In this document: positions 23,776 to 32,316 of the stretch, piece after piece
Numbering within the stretch: position 1 is the first letter of the stretch
Layout of the letters: each line of letters opens with the position of its first letter
Assembly (NCBI GenBank): GCA_028866715.1
Contig: JAGWHO010000002.1
Span: 1 to 64,000, forward strand
Reading direction: 5' to 3'
Origin: Microcaldota archaeon
GTDB lineage: Archaea > Micrarchaeota > Micrarchaeia > Micrarchaeales > Micrarchaeaceae
DNA length: 64,000 nt
Notes under the pieces: generated by a model
What the model saw: the letters and a program-made list of their open reading frames with translations, nothing else
Database searches by the model: none
What the model was told of the DNA's origin: nothing
Made by a program: the position numbers and the translations under genes

Positions 23776-24558
23776 TCATCTGAGTGTGCGCTTGCCGACG
23801 GCGGCGCTTATTTCCTTGACTGCATCCTCGCTCCAGATAGTTATCCTTCCTGGATTTCCGCCCGGTGCGAGAGCGCTTGCGGTTATGTCCGTTACAGTGC
23901 ATGCGTCCATGCCTGCGATGTTCCTCGATGCCCTTATCGCCGGAGCGTCCTTGCCCAGCACAAGAAGCAACGACCTCTTGAATATCCTTCTTCGTATTGA
24001 GCGCCTTACGCCCTTCCTTATCTTCGGCGTTGCGCTCTCCTCGACAAAATGCAAAAGCTTGAGATGTTCGAGAATCTTCATCATGTCCTTTGTCTTCTTG
24101 ACGTGCTCTATCTCGTTCGATACGATTATCGGCGCCGTTACCCCTGCCTTCTTTACCGATGCTGTTGCGGATATGGCGCTGATTAACGCCTTCTGATATT
24201 CCTTCTTGTTTATCCTTTCGATGAGCGTCTTCTCTATCAGATGCGGGTGCGCCCTCTTTCCCTTCACTGCGGAAGGTATCCTCTTGACCTTGCCCTGCAC
24301 TCCGCCTCCGAGCTTTTCCCTTGGCCTTATGGCGATACCCATGTGCCTTCCTGATCTGTAGCTTGACATTGCTCCGTAGTACGTTGCTGTTGTCTGCATG
24401 CCTGCAAGAGGATAGTGGCCCTGCGGCTGTAACCTGTAGCTTGCCTCTGCTATCACCGCCCTGTGTATGAGCTCAGGCCTTACCTGCTCTGCGAAGATCT
24501 CAGGAAGCTCTATCGAGCCCTTGACCTTGCCGTCTATACTCAGTACGTTTGCCTGCAT
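23776..24558 (-). CDS. rpl4: Ribosomal protein uL4
   Basis: A 260-residue assembly protein. The archaeal core is clear: LPEIFAEQVRPELIHRAV (about residues 18-35), SSYRSGRHMGIAIRPREKLGGG (about 65-86) and KGKRAHPHLIEK. Start lies 4 bp after rpl3. Confidence 0.95.
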   Translation of the reverse strand: MQANVLSIDGKVKGSIELPEIFAEQVRPELIHRAVIAEASYRLQPQGHYPLAGMQTTATYYGAMSSYRSGRHMGIAIRPREKLGGGVQGKVKRIPSAVKGKRAHPHLIEKTLIERINKKEYQKALISAISATASVKKAGVTAPIIVSNEIEHVKKTKDMMKILEHLKLLHFVEESATPKIRKGVRRSIRRRIFKRSLLLVLGKDAPAIRASRNIAGMDACTVTDITASALAPGGNPGRITIWSEDAVKEISAAVGKRTLR

Positions 24559-24562
24559 GCGA

Positions 24563-25531
24563 TCAGTTTATCATTATTTGTGTTATCTTCGGCTCCTTTA
24601 CGCCCTTTAGGTTCCTGTTGCGGATTGATTTCCTTATTCGTACAAGGCGCTTTGCCGGCCCGGGAACAGACCCGTCGATAAGTATGTGGTCGTTCTGTAT
24701 GTTGCCGTAGTTTATGAAGCCTGATTTCGGGTTTATCTTTGATGCGTCTGCCTTGCTTCCTATCTTAAGTATGCGCTTGTTGTGCTCTGTCCTGTAGTTG
24801 AATCCAAGCTGACCTGCCTGCGGGACCGTGAACAGCACCTTTCCCGGAGTGAACGGGCCCAAAGTTCCTACGTGCCTTGTCTTCTGCGTTGCCTTGTGCA
24901 GAAGCCTTGCTACGCCGAATCTTTTTATCGGCCCCTGCCATCCCTTTCCTTTCGAGACTGAGATGACATCGATGTATTCGCCCGGCTTGAATATCTCTGA
25001 TGCGCTGACCTTCTTTCCGAGAAGGCCTGCAGCGAAGTTGAACTTCTCTTCAGTTGTATTGCCGCCGAGAGCAGCCTCGAACCTTGCTGGGTGGTGCTGT
25101 TCCACAGGCATACCCTTGGGGTATGCCGCCACGAGCGCAGTAATGTTTGAATATTCGTTGAGCTTTTGCTTGAATGAATCAATCTTACCCTCGTCGTTCG
25201 TTATCTTCTCCGCGTTTACCCTCTTTGCAAACTGCTTGCTGAGGATTTCGGTTGAAGCTGTCTTGTAGCCTGTGCCCTGCTGCTTCCTGTATAATCTTAT
25301 TCCGTAAACTTCCATTTCGGGGAGCTCCAGGATTGTGACCGGCCTGCTTATTTCCGTGTTCTTTGACGGCGCTTCAGAATCGTCAATCATTGTAAGGTGT
25401 GCCATGCCGACCTTGTAGGCCACGACGTTGCAGAGCTGCGGCTCCTTAAGGTGCTTCGGGGCAGAGCGCATTCTAGGAAGGCGCTCCCTTGCCCTTCTGT
25501 GCTGCCAGTATTGCAACGATCCTCTATGCAT
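24563..25531 (-). CDS. rpl3: Ribosomal protein uL3
   Basis: A 322-residue protein, first gene of the ribosomal operon. HRGSLQYWQHRRARERLPR matches the archaeal N-terminus, and KGKGWQGPIKRFGV and HVGTLGPFTPGKV are the conserved RNA-binding loops. ATG 25531 is preferred to GTG 25540 because the family starts M-x-RGSL and a TATA-like TTTATAGG lies about 30 bp upstream. Confidence 0.95.
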   Translation of the reverse strand: MHRGSLQYWQHRRARERLPRMRSAPKHLKEPQLCNVVAYKVGMAHLTMIDDSEAPSKNTEISRPVTILELPEMEVYGIRLYRKQQGTGYKTASTEILSKQFAKRVNAEKITNDEGKIDSFKQKLNEYSNITALVAAYPKGMPVEQHHPARFEAALGGNTTEEKFNFAAGLLGKKVSASEIFKPGEYIDVISVSKGKGWQGPIKRFGVARLLHKATQKTRHVGTLGPFTPGKVLFTVPQAGQLGFNYRTEHNKRILKIGSKADASKINPKSGFINYGNIQNDHILIDGSVPGPAKRLVRIRKSIRNRNLKGVKEPKITQIMIN

Positions 25532-25651
25532 AGTAAGCACTACGTTTTGAAAATAGGCCTATAAAGACTTTAAAAAAGCAGAACCTGTCTGCAGATTGCT
25601 GTCTGTAAGTGCCTGTTAACTATTATCATCTATGTTTTTATATACCTTTAC

Positions 25652-25708
25652 TTTTCCGCGAGAAGCGGAACTCCGGCCGGGTATTCTGCCGAGAGCCCAT
25701 AAAGGGAG
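25652..25708 (+). ncRNA. Candidate small structured RNA between uL3 and the Trm11-like gene
   Basis: TTTTTATATACC (25635-25646) is a strong plus-strand TATA element with no plus-strand gene after it. Behind it lie a hairpin (TTCCGC-GAGAA-GCGGAA, 25654-25670), a CGGC/GCCG stem and a closing CTCC/GGGAG pairing at 25671-25707. CTGCCGAGA-CCCAT also occurs in the candidate at 3.67 kb. It could equally be a 3' structure of the minus-strand methyltransferase transcript. Confidence 0.3.
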
Positions 25709-26890
25709 TCATTTGGCTGTCAAAACCAGCAGCTCGCGGGCCACAAGCTGGTCAGGTCGACGATAAACAATCCTTTCCGATTTGAGATTCTCGAACTTGT
25801 GTTTCACGTAACCCATGGTGCCCACCTGGTCTGCGACAGGCAGCCTTACAAGCCCTTTCGGGGTGTTCCATGCAGGTATTGCTATGCAGCAGCGGGCCCC
25901 CGGCCTGAGCTGAGGCTTCAGATTAATGAGGAATTTCCTGAGAAGGTTGTTGCACTGGCCCACTATCTCCTTGAGCTGTTCCTCTTCCGGAAGCTTCGTC
26001 ATTGCCGGCCCGAGATACATCTCGGTAACTACGCTGTCTGGCTTGCCGATCCACTTATTTGACGTCGCATCCGCAGAGGTTATGCCTCTTGAGTTTATTT
26101 CGAGGTGATACTCGTTTGAAAGCCATTTCAGGTTGTCCTTTGTCGCGGATACCATCTCTTGCCTCGCATCGCTTCCCATTATGCTTGCGTGCTTGAGCGC
26201 TGCTTCCATGAGCACCACCCCTGTCCCGCAGAACGGATCCAGGACCTTCGTCTCCGAAGTTACGCCTGCAAGATTCAGCATTATCTGCGCAAGTTTTGGG
26301 GGCAACATACCCACCTTGATGTCCCTTCCCGGCCTTTCGTAATCCCTTTTCGAATATCTGTCTATGTCCTGTACGGACAAGGTCTTCGCTAGGATAGTCT
26401 TGATTGAATCCGTCACGATGAGAAACTCCGCCCCGAATTCTCCAAGAAGCTTGTTGTGTATGACTTGCGCGCTGTTGAGCGCCTCGTCTTTCGGGAGTGT
26501 CATATGCGCAGACTGACCTTTCTCCTTTAGGAATTTTTTTGTGTTGAACGATAGCCGCCTTATCTGATCGTTGGGTATGTTGAAGCCGTAGACGCTTATG
26601 GCCATCGACAGCTTGTGGCCATTGTCTTTCCATCTGTTCGATGAGTAGTTTACTATCTTGTTTGATATGTTTGACGAGACCCTCGGCCAGCTTGAATTCT
26701 GGATTGTGCCTATTATCTCCGCAATCTTTATTGTGCCTCCGAGCTCTTGCAGGGATACCTTCTTCTCTGTGTTTACTATCACGGAGTTGTCATTGAAAGG
26801 CACTATAGCCTCCGGACCGAACACAGATTCCAGCTCCGCTACGCTTATTGCGGGCTGGCGTCCGAGGATACAAATAAGCGAGCGCATCAT
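25709..26890 (-). CDS. Trm11/TrmG10-like tRNA (guanine-N2) methyltransferase
   Basis: A 393-residue protein with an N-terminal THUMP-like region and a C-terminal class I methyltransferase. Motif I lies in VLDPFCGTGVVLMEA (about residues 215-230). Archaeal relatives methylate G10 of tRNA. The catalytic motif IV, usually D-P-P-Y-G, reads TEMYLGP here, as in a variant subgroup, so target and activity need care. The start ATG 26890 overlaps the stop of pcc1, so translation is coupled. Confidence 0.75.
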   Translation of the reverse strand: MMRSLICILGRQPAISVAELESVFGPEAIVPFNDNSVIVNTEKKVSLQELGGTIKIAEIIGTIQNSSWPRVSSNISNKIVNYSSNRWKDNGHKLSMAISVYGFNIPNDQIRRLSFNTKKFLKEKGQSAHMTLPKDEALNSAQVIHNKLLGEFGAEFLIVTDSIKTILAKTLSVQDIDRYSKRDYERPGRDIKVGMLPPKLAQIMLNLAGVTSETKVLDPFCGTGVVLMEAALKHASIMGSDARQEMVSATKDNLKWLSNEYHLEINSRGITSADATSNKWIGKPDSVVTEMYLGPAMTKLPEEEQLKEIVGQCNNLLRKFLINLKPQLRPGARCCIAIPAWNTPKGLVRLPVADQVGTMGYVKHKFENLKSERIVYRRPDQLVARELLVLTAK

Positions 26891-27138
26891 CTTACCTTTG
26901 TCTTGGGAACAGCCTTGCACGTCTCTTCGACAACCTTAAGCTCGCGCATTATAGAGTTGATCGAAGCTCTCAGTGCAGTCAGGTCCTTTGCCTTTATCGT
27001 GACAGTAAATGCGCCTTTAGTTTCGCTCAGCGTGGCGCGGCTCCTCTCAAAATCCTTTAGGTTTGCAGAGGTTATTATGCGCTTTATGTTTATGTCCAGT
27101 CCTTTTCTGACGACGATTTTTGCGTCTGCGCTATTCAC
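26887..27138 (-). CDS. pcc1: KEOPS complex subunit Pcc1
   Basis: An 83-residue subunit of KEOPS, which makes t6A37 on tRNAs reading ANN codons; Pcc1 dimers scaffold Kae1. The pattern of strands and helix (GAFTVTIKAKDLTALRASINSIMRELKVVEE) matches the family. I prefer GTG 27138, which overlaps the Brix stop by 8 bp; an upstream frame start at 27180 would overlap by 50 bp. It lies in the known archaeal Brix-pcc1 order. Confidence 0.75.
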   Translation of the reverse strand: MNSADAKIVVRKGLDINIKRIITSANLKDFERSRATLSETKGAFTVTIKAKDLTALRASINSIMRELKVVEETCKAVPKTKVR

Positions 27139-27478
27139 GAGCGTTCTTGGTGAACTCTTCTGTTGCTTCAATTCCATCATCTGTTGTTATTTTTCCTTTG
27201 CCTGCCAGCCTGATTTTGTATTCGCCTTTCCAAGCGAAACGTTTTTGCGCGATTGTCGAATCAAGCAGCGAGATGCTGAGCTCCTTAGGTATTTTCGACT
27301 CTGATAGTATTATTACCTTGCTGAACCCCTTTGAGTGCGCGCTTTGGATGATTTTCTTGACGCTTTTTGATCCTCTGCGCTCTACTATCGAGTTCTCAAA
27401 AAGAGAAGAGATGCGGCTTGATGCTTTTGATGTCGAGGAGTTGTGTTCTATCTTGCGTGAGAACGTTATGTAAGGCAT
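27131..27478 (-). CDS. Brix/IMP4-domain ribosome biogenesis protein
   Basis: A 115-residue protein with an SRKIE-x(6)-SKASSRISSLFEN start and GSKSVKKIIQSAHSKGFSKVIILSESK, the N-terminal half of the archaeal Brix (Imp4-like) domain, which binds pre-rRNA. It is shorter than typical archaeal Brix proteins (about 150-190 residues), so the C-terminal half is reduced. It lies between rpl15e and pcc1, a conserved archaeal neighbourhood. Confidence 0.7.
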   Translation of the reverse strand: MPYITFSRKIEHNSSTSKASSRISSLFENSIVERRGSKSVKKIIQSAHSKGFSKVIILSESKIPKELSISLLDSTIAQKRFAWKGEYKIRLAGKGKITTDDGIEATEEFTKNARE

Positions 27479-27483
27479 TTGGG

Positions 27484-28050
27484 TTAGCCTCTCCTGTTCT
27501 GCCTTACGCTCGGCCTCAATGTTTCCGTGCCGAAGCCCTTCCTTGTTATGCCCCTGTGGCTCCTTCCTGCGTAGGTTAGTCCTCTGAAAACCCTGTTTTT
27601 CTGAGAGAGAACCTGCATGTATTCAGGAGTAGATTGTATGACCGGGCTCTCCCTGTCTATGAGGATTACCTCGTAGAACTTCTTTGAGCCTGAATCGCCG
27701 ACAAAGTAAGAGTTGAGAACTTCGCAGTTGATGAACTTTCTTGCTGCCCTCTCCTCTGCGACTGCCTGCGATGACTTTGCATATGAATAGAATCTTCCTG
27801 CCTTGGATGGTTTTCTTCCTCCTGCAGGCGCGTGCCTCTTTGCGGTTCCCTTCCTCACCTGCACTCTTACTATTATGACTCCCTGCTTGGCCTTGTATCC
27901 GAGCTCGCGGGCCCTTGCTATGTTAGTCGGCTTCTCGACTCTGAATATGGGTGCCTCGGAGTTCCACTTGGTTATCCTTGCCTTGTAAACATCTGAACGT
28001 TCCTTGTACTCACTCCTGAACGTAGTCTTCATTGAATTGTACATGCTCAT
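27484..28050 (-). CDS. rpl15e: Ribosomal protein eL15
   Basis: A 188-residue archaeal/eukaryotic large-subunit protein. Conserved segments include YKARITKWNSEAPIFRVEKPTNIARARELGYKAK (split over residues about 22-55), the GTAKRHAPAGGRKPS loop and GLTYAGRSHRGITRKGFG near the end. The open frame extends upstream, but ATG 28050 fits the family start and follows an AT-rich TATA region at 28070-28085. Confidence 0.94.
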   Translation of the reverse strand: MSMYNSMKTTFRSEYKERSDVYKARITKWNSEAPIFRVEKPTNIARARELGYKAKQGVIIVRVQVRKGTAKRHAPAGGRKPSKAGRFYSYAKSSQAVAEERAARKFINCEVLNSYFVGDSGSKKFYEVILIDRESPVIQSTPEYMQVLSQKNRVFRGLTYAGRSHRGITRKGFGTETLRPSVRQNRRG

Positions 28051-28132
28051 GTTATCACTGCCTGACTGATAAAGAGTAATATTATTATGTTGCAAATGTT
28101 TATAAGACAGTAGCATCTTGTTGGTGTTTAGC

Positions 28133-28816
28133 ATGAAGGCGCTCATACTTGCAGGCGGATTCGGGAAGCGGCTGAGGCCTCTGACGGACGAGAGGCCCAA
28201 GCCCTTGCTTGTTGTTGGCGGCAAGACCATACTAGACTGGCAGATAGAGTGGCTCAAGTCTTATGGAATAACCTCTTTCGTAATAACATCTAGCCACCTG
28301 AGCCACAAGATAGTGGAGCATCTTGAGGGCGGGGAGAAGCACGGAGTTGACGTGAAGATAGTTGTTGAGGAGAAGCCGCTTGGCAAGGGAGGCGCGATAA
28401 GGAATTGCAGGGACATAATCGGCGATGATGATTTCGTAGTCACGAACGGCGATGTCATAACCAACCTTGAGATAGGCAGGCTTAAGCTTGAGGGCAACGA
28501 GGTTGCCGCTATGGCGATAATACCGCTGAGAAGCTCGTACGGGATAGTGAAGCTCAGGGATTCGAAGGTTGTCGGCTTCGAGGAAAAGCCGTTGATACGG
28601 GACCATTGGGTCAATGCAGGCGCCTATCTCCTCACTAAAGAGATATTCGGCATGCTTCCAGAGAAGGGAGAGATTGAGGACACGGCGTTTCCGGAGCTTG
28701 CAAGCTCAGGAAGGCTCAGGGCGGTGAAGTTCGAAGACAGGTACTGGCGCTCTGTTGACAGCATGAAGGACTACGAGGAGGTCGACTCAGACCTCAAGAA
28801 CGGCAGGGTCTACTGA
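28133..28816 (+). CDS. Sugar-1-phosphate nucleotidyltransferase
   Basis: A 227-residue NTP-transferase that would couple NTP and a sugar-1-phosphate to form NDP-sugar. The nucleotide loop LAGGFGKRLRPLTDERPKPLL (residues 5-25, shown in part) is intact, with TNGDV (about 109-113) for metal and VGFEEKP and NAGAYLL for sugar binding. No C-terminal left-handed helix domain is present. A TATA at 28097-28104 precedes ATG 28133. It may supply the glycosylation pathway. Confidence 0.87.
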   Translation: MKALILAGGFGKRLRPLTDERPKPLLVVGGKTILDWQIEWLKSYGITSFVITSSHLSHKIVEHLEGGEKHGVDVKIVVEEKPLGKGGAIRNCRDIIGDDDFVVTNGDVITNLEIGRLKLEGNEVAAMAIIPLRSSYGIVKLRDSKVVGFEEKPLIRDHWVNAGAYLLTKEIFGMLPEKGEIEDTAFPELASSGRLRAVKFEDRYWRSVDSMKDYEEVDSDLKNGRVY

Positions 28817-28892
28817 ACCGTTTGCAGGCATCCTAGGAACGCTTTTAAGCCTTGCCATTGTATAGATTAGAAGAAAAAAATGTGTGAAATAT

Positions 28893-29558
28893 ATGCACAT
28901 CCACGAACAACTGCACAGGGCATGGCACCTGATGACGCAGCCGGAAAAATTCAGCAAAGTGTCTTTCAGTGTTAAAGACGCGCTAAAGTTCTACTACGTG
29001 TTCAGCATAGTCCCGGTCATAATATCGATAATCGTTGCGATTATTGTCGGAGCGGCAACTGGAATATACGTCCAGGGGCAGACCGCCAACTCGCTCGCAT
29101 TAACCGGTTGGTTGCACAGTGTTGCGGCGAACCTGCAGTACATACTGCCTGGTTTCATATCGGCATGGACGCTCCTGTATTTCTGGATCTTCGTGCCTAT
29201 AGGCCTCTTCATCAATGCTGCGATATACCAGCTCATTGGTAAGATGATGCTCAAGACATGGAAGGGGAATTATTCAAAGTCGTTCACTGCCGCGATGTTC
29301 GGCGTGATTCCTTTGACTCTGTTCTACTTCCTGTCGCTGATACCTGGAGTCAACCTGGTTTACCTGATTGTACTTCCGGTGTGGAGCATTGTCATACTGA
29401 CAATATCCCTTGCAGTGCAGCAGAAGGTTACAAGGACGAACGCGTTTGTCGCTCTGTTGGCAAGCTGGGGCCTAGTGGCTCTGTTCTTGTTCCTTGTTGC
29501 AGCGGCAACGGCAGCAGGCGTCGCTTCGACGCTCGGCCTGTACAAGCTGGTGCTGTAA
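28893..29558 (+). CDS. Yip1-like multi-pass membrane protein
   Basis: A 221-residue protein: a short cytosolic helix with HRAWHLMTQPEKFSKVS, then five hydrophobic spans. The W-x-x-(L/M)-(T/S)-x-P-x-x-F start followed by five spans is typical of archaeal and bacterial Yip1-domain proteins of unknown function. ATG 28893 is preferred; a GTG at 28884 is in frame. A hairpin and T-run terminator follow. Confidence 0.6.
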   Translation: MHIHEQLHRAWHLMTQPEKFSKVSFSVKDALKFYYVFSIVPVIISIIVAIIVGAATGIYVQGQTANSLALTGWLHSVAANLQYILPGFISAWTLLYFWIFVPIGLFINAAIYQLIGKMMLKTWKGNYSKSFTAAMFGVIPLTLFYFLSLIPGVNLVYLIVLPVWSIVILTISLAVQQKVTRTNAFVALLASWGLVALFLFLVAAATAAGVASTLGLYKLVL

Positions 29559-29565
29559 AGAGGTT

Positions 29566-29603
29566 GCAGGCTCTGCCTGCACTTTCTTTTTCTTCTTCTT
29601 TTG
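29566..29603 (+). terminator. Hairpin plus T-run terminator
   Basis: GCAGGC-TCT-GCCTGC (29566-29580) is a perfect 6-bp stem followed by a 20-nt pyrimidine run dominated by T, right after the Yip1-like gene stop. Confidence 0.6.
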
Positions 29604-29698
29604 TTTTCAAAATAACAAGCTTGAGCCAATAGTCTGCACAGAAACCTTAAGTATAAATATTTCGAGATGAGAATGGATTCGTAACTGTTGATGATAGT

Positions 29699-31036
29699 AT
29701 GACGCTTGTTGACAAGATAACTGTGGGTAAAGACACCTTTTCGTTTGAGCCGATGGTCATGACCGAGCTCGTTCTCCCCAAACAGGCCAAGGCCACATTC
29801 CAGGTGTATTTGGATTTTCTTGAGGGAGACGGCAGGGCAATCTCTAGCTTTGTCGAAGCGCTATTGACCGTGTCCCATACCAAATGCCTTGGCGAGATAT
29901 ACCGTGCTGATGAGAGGGATGCTGTCCTGGATGATATCGCGGTGGGCTACTCTGGCGTAAAGGTTGCTGTTGGGAAGCTGGTTAGGGACAAGGACGCCCT
30001 ATCGAAGACCATAAAGAGGCTGAATGATGCGGCCTCCATATACGAGGACAGGATGACGCAGATATCTTCAGACACTGACGGAAAGATCAGGGATATGGCA
30101 GGGTATGGAGAGAGGTACAACCTATGGAGGACATATGATGGCGCTTTGGCATGCATACAGTTCAGTAAGAGGCTTGCCGCCTTCTCTGAGTTTTACAAGG
30201 CCTTGGACAATGTGAAGCGCACTGCCGGATTTGGCAAGGGCCAGAATGCCATGGACTTCAAGACCGCAGGCAGTGTGCTGATTGCGACGCACGAGCGGAT
30301 AGTCCAGAGGGCATTGGACTGCGGCTACGCGCGGTCGAAAGACACGATAGAGAAGGCACTGGTGAACGTCAGAGCCCTTATGCATAAGTATGAGGACATG
30401 GCTAAGGCGCAAGAGGAATTGGACCGCTTTGAAAGGGACCCCAAATTCATGATCAGGAACGAAGGGGAGCGCGACCTCGGCATGATGAACAGAATGCTCG
30501 AATATAATGTCAGGAGGTATAATGCCGCTGAGGCCAGCCTGAAGAGGTGTCAGGACGGCCTGTCGAAGACCATTTCCAGCAGCCTGCAGCGTTCCGTTAG
30601 AAGGTCTAGGAACGGCATGCTGGTCGAGTTTATTGACAAGCCAGGCGAAGTCAAAACCTTGGAGCAGTGGGAGTCTATAAAGGAGGGATTCGTGTCTCTT
30701 GACGAGATGCTGCCAAACAGGTACATGGAGCTTGGGCTCGAGTACAGGGAACAGGTCAGTGCGGCTCGCGACTCGATCAAAGGGCTGCTCGACCTGGATT
30801 TCAGCACCTTTGATCTTATGCGACGCCTTGCTGAGAGAATGCAGCTGCAAAACAACTTTATAGAGCGCTTCAGGACCGATATAAGGAATGAGGAGCTGAG
30901 AAGGGGAAAGATTGACGCCGAGCGCGCTAGATTGAAGGAGAGGCTCGACACCGACTTTGGGGAAGTGGGGGCCATGGAGGGTGTTGTGAAGACATTGCTG
31001 TCGCAGATATTCGGCCTTGAGGTCGAGCTCTCATGA
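29699..31036 (+). CDS. Hypothetical coiled-coil protein, 445 aa
   Basis: A large soluble, highly charged helical protein. An N-terminal segment (residues about 1-60, VDKITVGKDTFSFEPMVM) looks globular, and the rest has heptad patterns suggesting several long coiled coils (about 75-130, 230-300 and 370-430). No ATPase motif, signal or membrane span was seen. A TATA-like ATAAATAT (29653-29660) lies 40 bp upstream. The family is not recognised; the shape suits a structural or scaffold role. Confidence 0.55.
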   Translation: MTLVDKITVGKDTFSFEPMVMTELVLPKQAKATFQVYLDFLEGDGRAISSFVEALLTVSHTKCLGEIYRADERDAVLDDIAVGYSGVKVAVGKLVRDKDALSKTIKRLNDAASIYEDRMTQISSDTDGKIRDMAGYGERYNLWRTYDGALACIQFSKRLAAFSEFYKALDNVKRTAGFGKGQNAMDFKTAGSVLIATHERIVQRALDCGYARSKDTIEKALVNVRALMHKYEDMAKAQEELDRFERDPKFMIRNEGERDLGMMNRMLEYNVRRYNAAEASLKRCQDGLSKTISSSLQRSVRRSRNGMLVEFIDKPGEVKTLEQWESIKEGFVSLDEMLPNRYMELGLEYREQVSAARDSIKGLLDLDFSTFDLMRRLAERMQLQNNFIERFRTDIRNEELRRGKIDAERARLKERLDTDFGEVGAMEGVVKTLLSQIFGLEVELS

Positions 31037-31171
31037 GTAGGGTTGCGTGCCTGGATTGTTTGCGTCGCGCTGGGATAGCAAACTAACAAACTTTCACCAA
31101 GAAGTTGCTAAAATACAGAGCATATAAATATCTTGAACGTCACTATTATACCGTATAATGTGGTGCTTATA

Positions 31172-31942
31172 ATGGCAAAGAAAAACGCTCGTTCTGGACA
31201 CAGTGCAAAGAGGTCTGTTTCGAAGAAGCTGAAGGCAAAGAGAGCCGTTGCAAAGCCAAAGATTGCAAAGAGGGCAAAGGCAGCCCCTGTGAAGAAGGCT
31301 GTTGTAAAGATACAGAAGAGGATTTCCGCTTCTGGTGCAGAGGCGCCGAGAAGGGTAAAGGAGATAGGCAAGGAGAGCGTCGACGAGGTCATGAGCAGGA
31401 AGAGGGTGAACGTCAGCATACCGAAGCCTGAGGACGCAAAGGGCGCGATAGATACCCTCATGGCGAACGACAGGGCAATCGAGTACCTCAAGAGGAACGT
31501 CAGCAAGAAGGCCGTAGACGTGTTGGGGATGCTATCGGCACCGAAGACTGATGAGTTCCTTGCTGAGGAGCTTGACATGAAGATAAACGCCATAAGAAGG
31601 ATACTGAACAGGATGCAGGGCTACGGCATAACCAATTACTACATTTCAAAGAACACGAACGGATGGCTCAGCTTCGCCTGGTACATAAACACGAGCAAGC
31701 TTGCGCCTTTCCTCGAGTACATAGACAGCATGGACACGAACAGGTCCATAGTCAACGAATCTTCAGACGATTATTTCGTGTGCAACGCGTGTTACAAGGA
31801 CAACAAGATAATCTACCCGTTTGATGCCGCTTTCGAAAACAACTTCAAGTGCGACTCATGCAGCAAGAACCTGGCAAGGATGGGAAGGTCTGAGATACAG
31901 GAGCTTCTTAATGAGAAGTCAGAAGTTAAGGAAACAGTCTGA
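31172..31942 (+). CDS. tfe: Transcription factor E (TFE, TFIIE-alpha homologue)
   Basis: A 256-residue protein. After about 50 Lys/Ala-rich residues comes a winged helix (AVDVLGMLSAPKTDEFLAEEL, NAIRRILNRMQ) and a C-terminal zinc ribbon (CNACYKD ... CDSCSKN). TFE stabilises the open promoter complex with RNA polymerase. The basic histone-like N-terminal tail is unusual. ATG 31172 follows a TATA at 31121-31128, so the upstream TTG at 31133 is too early. Confidence 0.85.
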   Translation: MAKKNARSGHSAKRSVSKKLKAKRAVAKPKIAKRAKAAPVKKAVVKIQKRISASGAEAPRRVKEIGKESVDEVMSRKRVNVSIPKPEDAKGAIDTLMANDRAIEYLKRNVSKKAVDVLGMLSAPKTDEFLAEELDMKINAIRRILNRMQGYGITNYYISKNTNGWLSFAWYINTSKLAPFLEYIDSMDTNRSIVNESSDDYFVCNACYKDNKIIYPFDAAFENNFKCDSCSKNLARMGRSEIQELLNEKSEVKETV

Positions 31943-31956
31943 TTGGTGGGATTGTC

Positions 31957-32259
31957 TTGACAGCAACAAAAACGCGACCATCGAATACGATAACATACCG
32001 TTACGATTTCGCTTGGCTTGACTGGAGCATTCCTTTCAATGAAAGAAAATCTAAGATTGATGATGTTAAAAGAGATGTCGCCTCGATTATTGAAAAGATA
32101 TTGAAAATTGACAGCTCAGCACAGATAAATGGTAAGGTTGATGGAACAACAAACATGGCCCTGTCCATCTTCTCCAAGGACAACGATGCTGTGGAAGCTT
32201 TCTCTAGGGAAGCAAAACTTCTTTTCGCAAAGTACAAGTTCCACTATTCAATTCTGTGA
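31957..32259 (+). CDS. Hypothetical protein, 100 aa
   Basis: A 100-residue alpha/beta protein starting with TTG 14 bp after tfe. Strand-helix-strand-helix-strand order (ITYRYDFAWLDWSI, DDVKRDVASIIEKILKI, NMALSIFSKD, AVEAFSREAKLLFAKY) suggests a ferredoxin-like fold. No motif recognised. It is probably co-transcribed with tfe. Confidence 0.45.
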   Translation: MTATKTRPSNTITYRYDFAWLDWSIPFNERKSKIDDVKRDVASIIEKILKIDSSAQINGKVDGTTNMALSIFSKDNDAVEAFSREAKLLFAKYKFHYSIL

Positions 32260-32316
32260 TTAAAGCCTTTCTTTAAATAGTTTGGCGTCCTAACCTTATT
32301 ACGGTTTCTTAAACAT

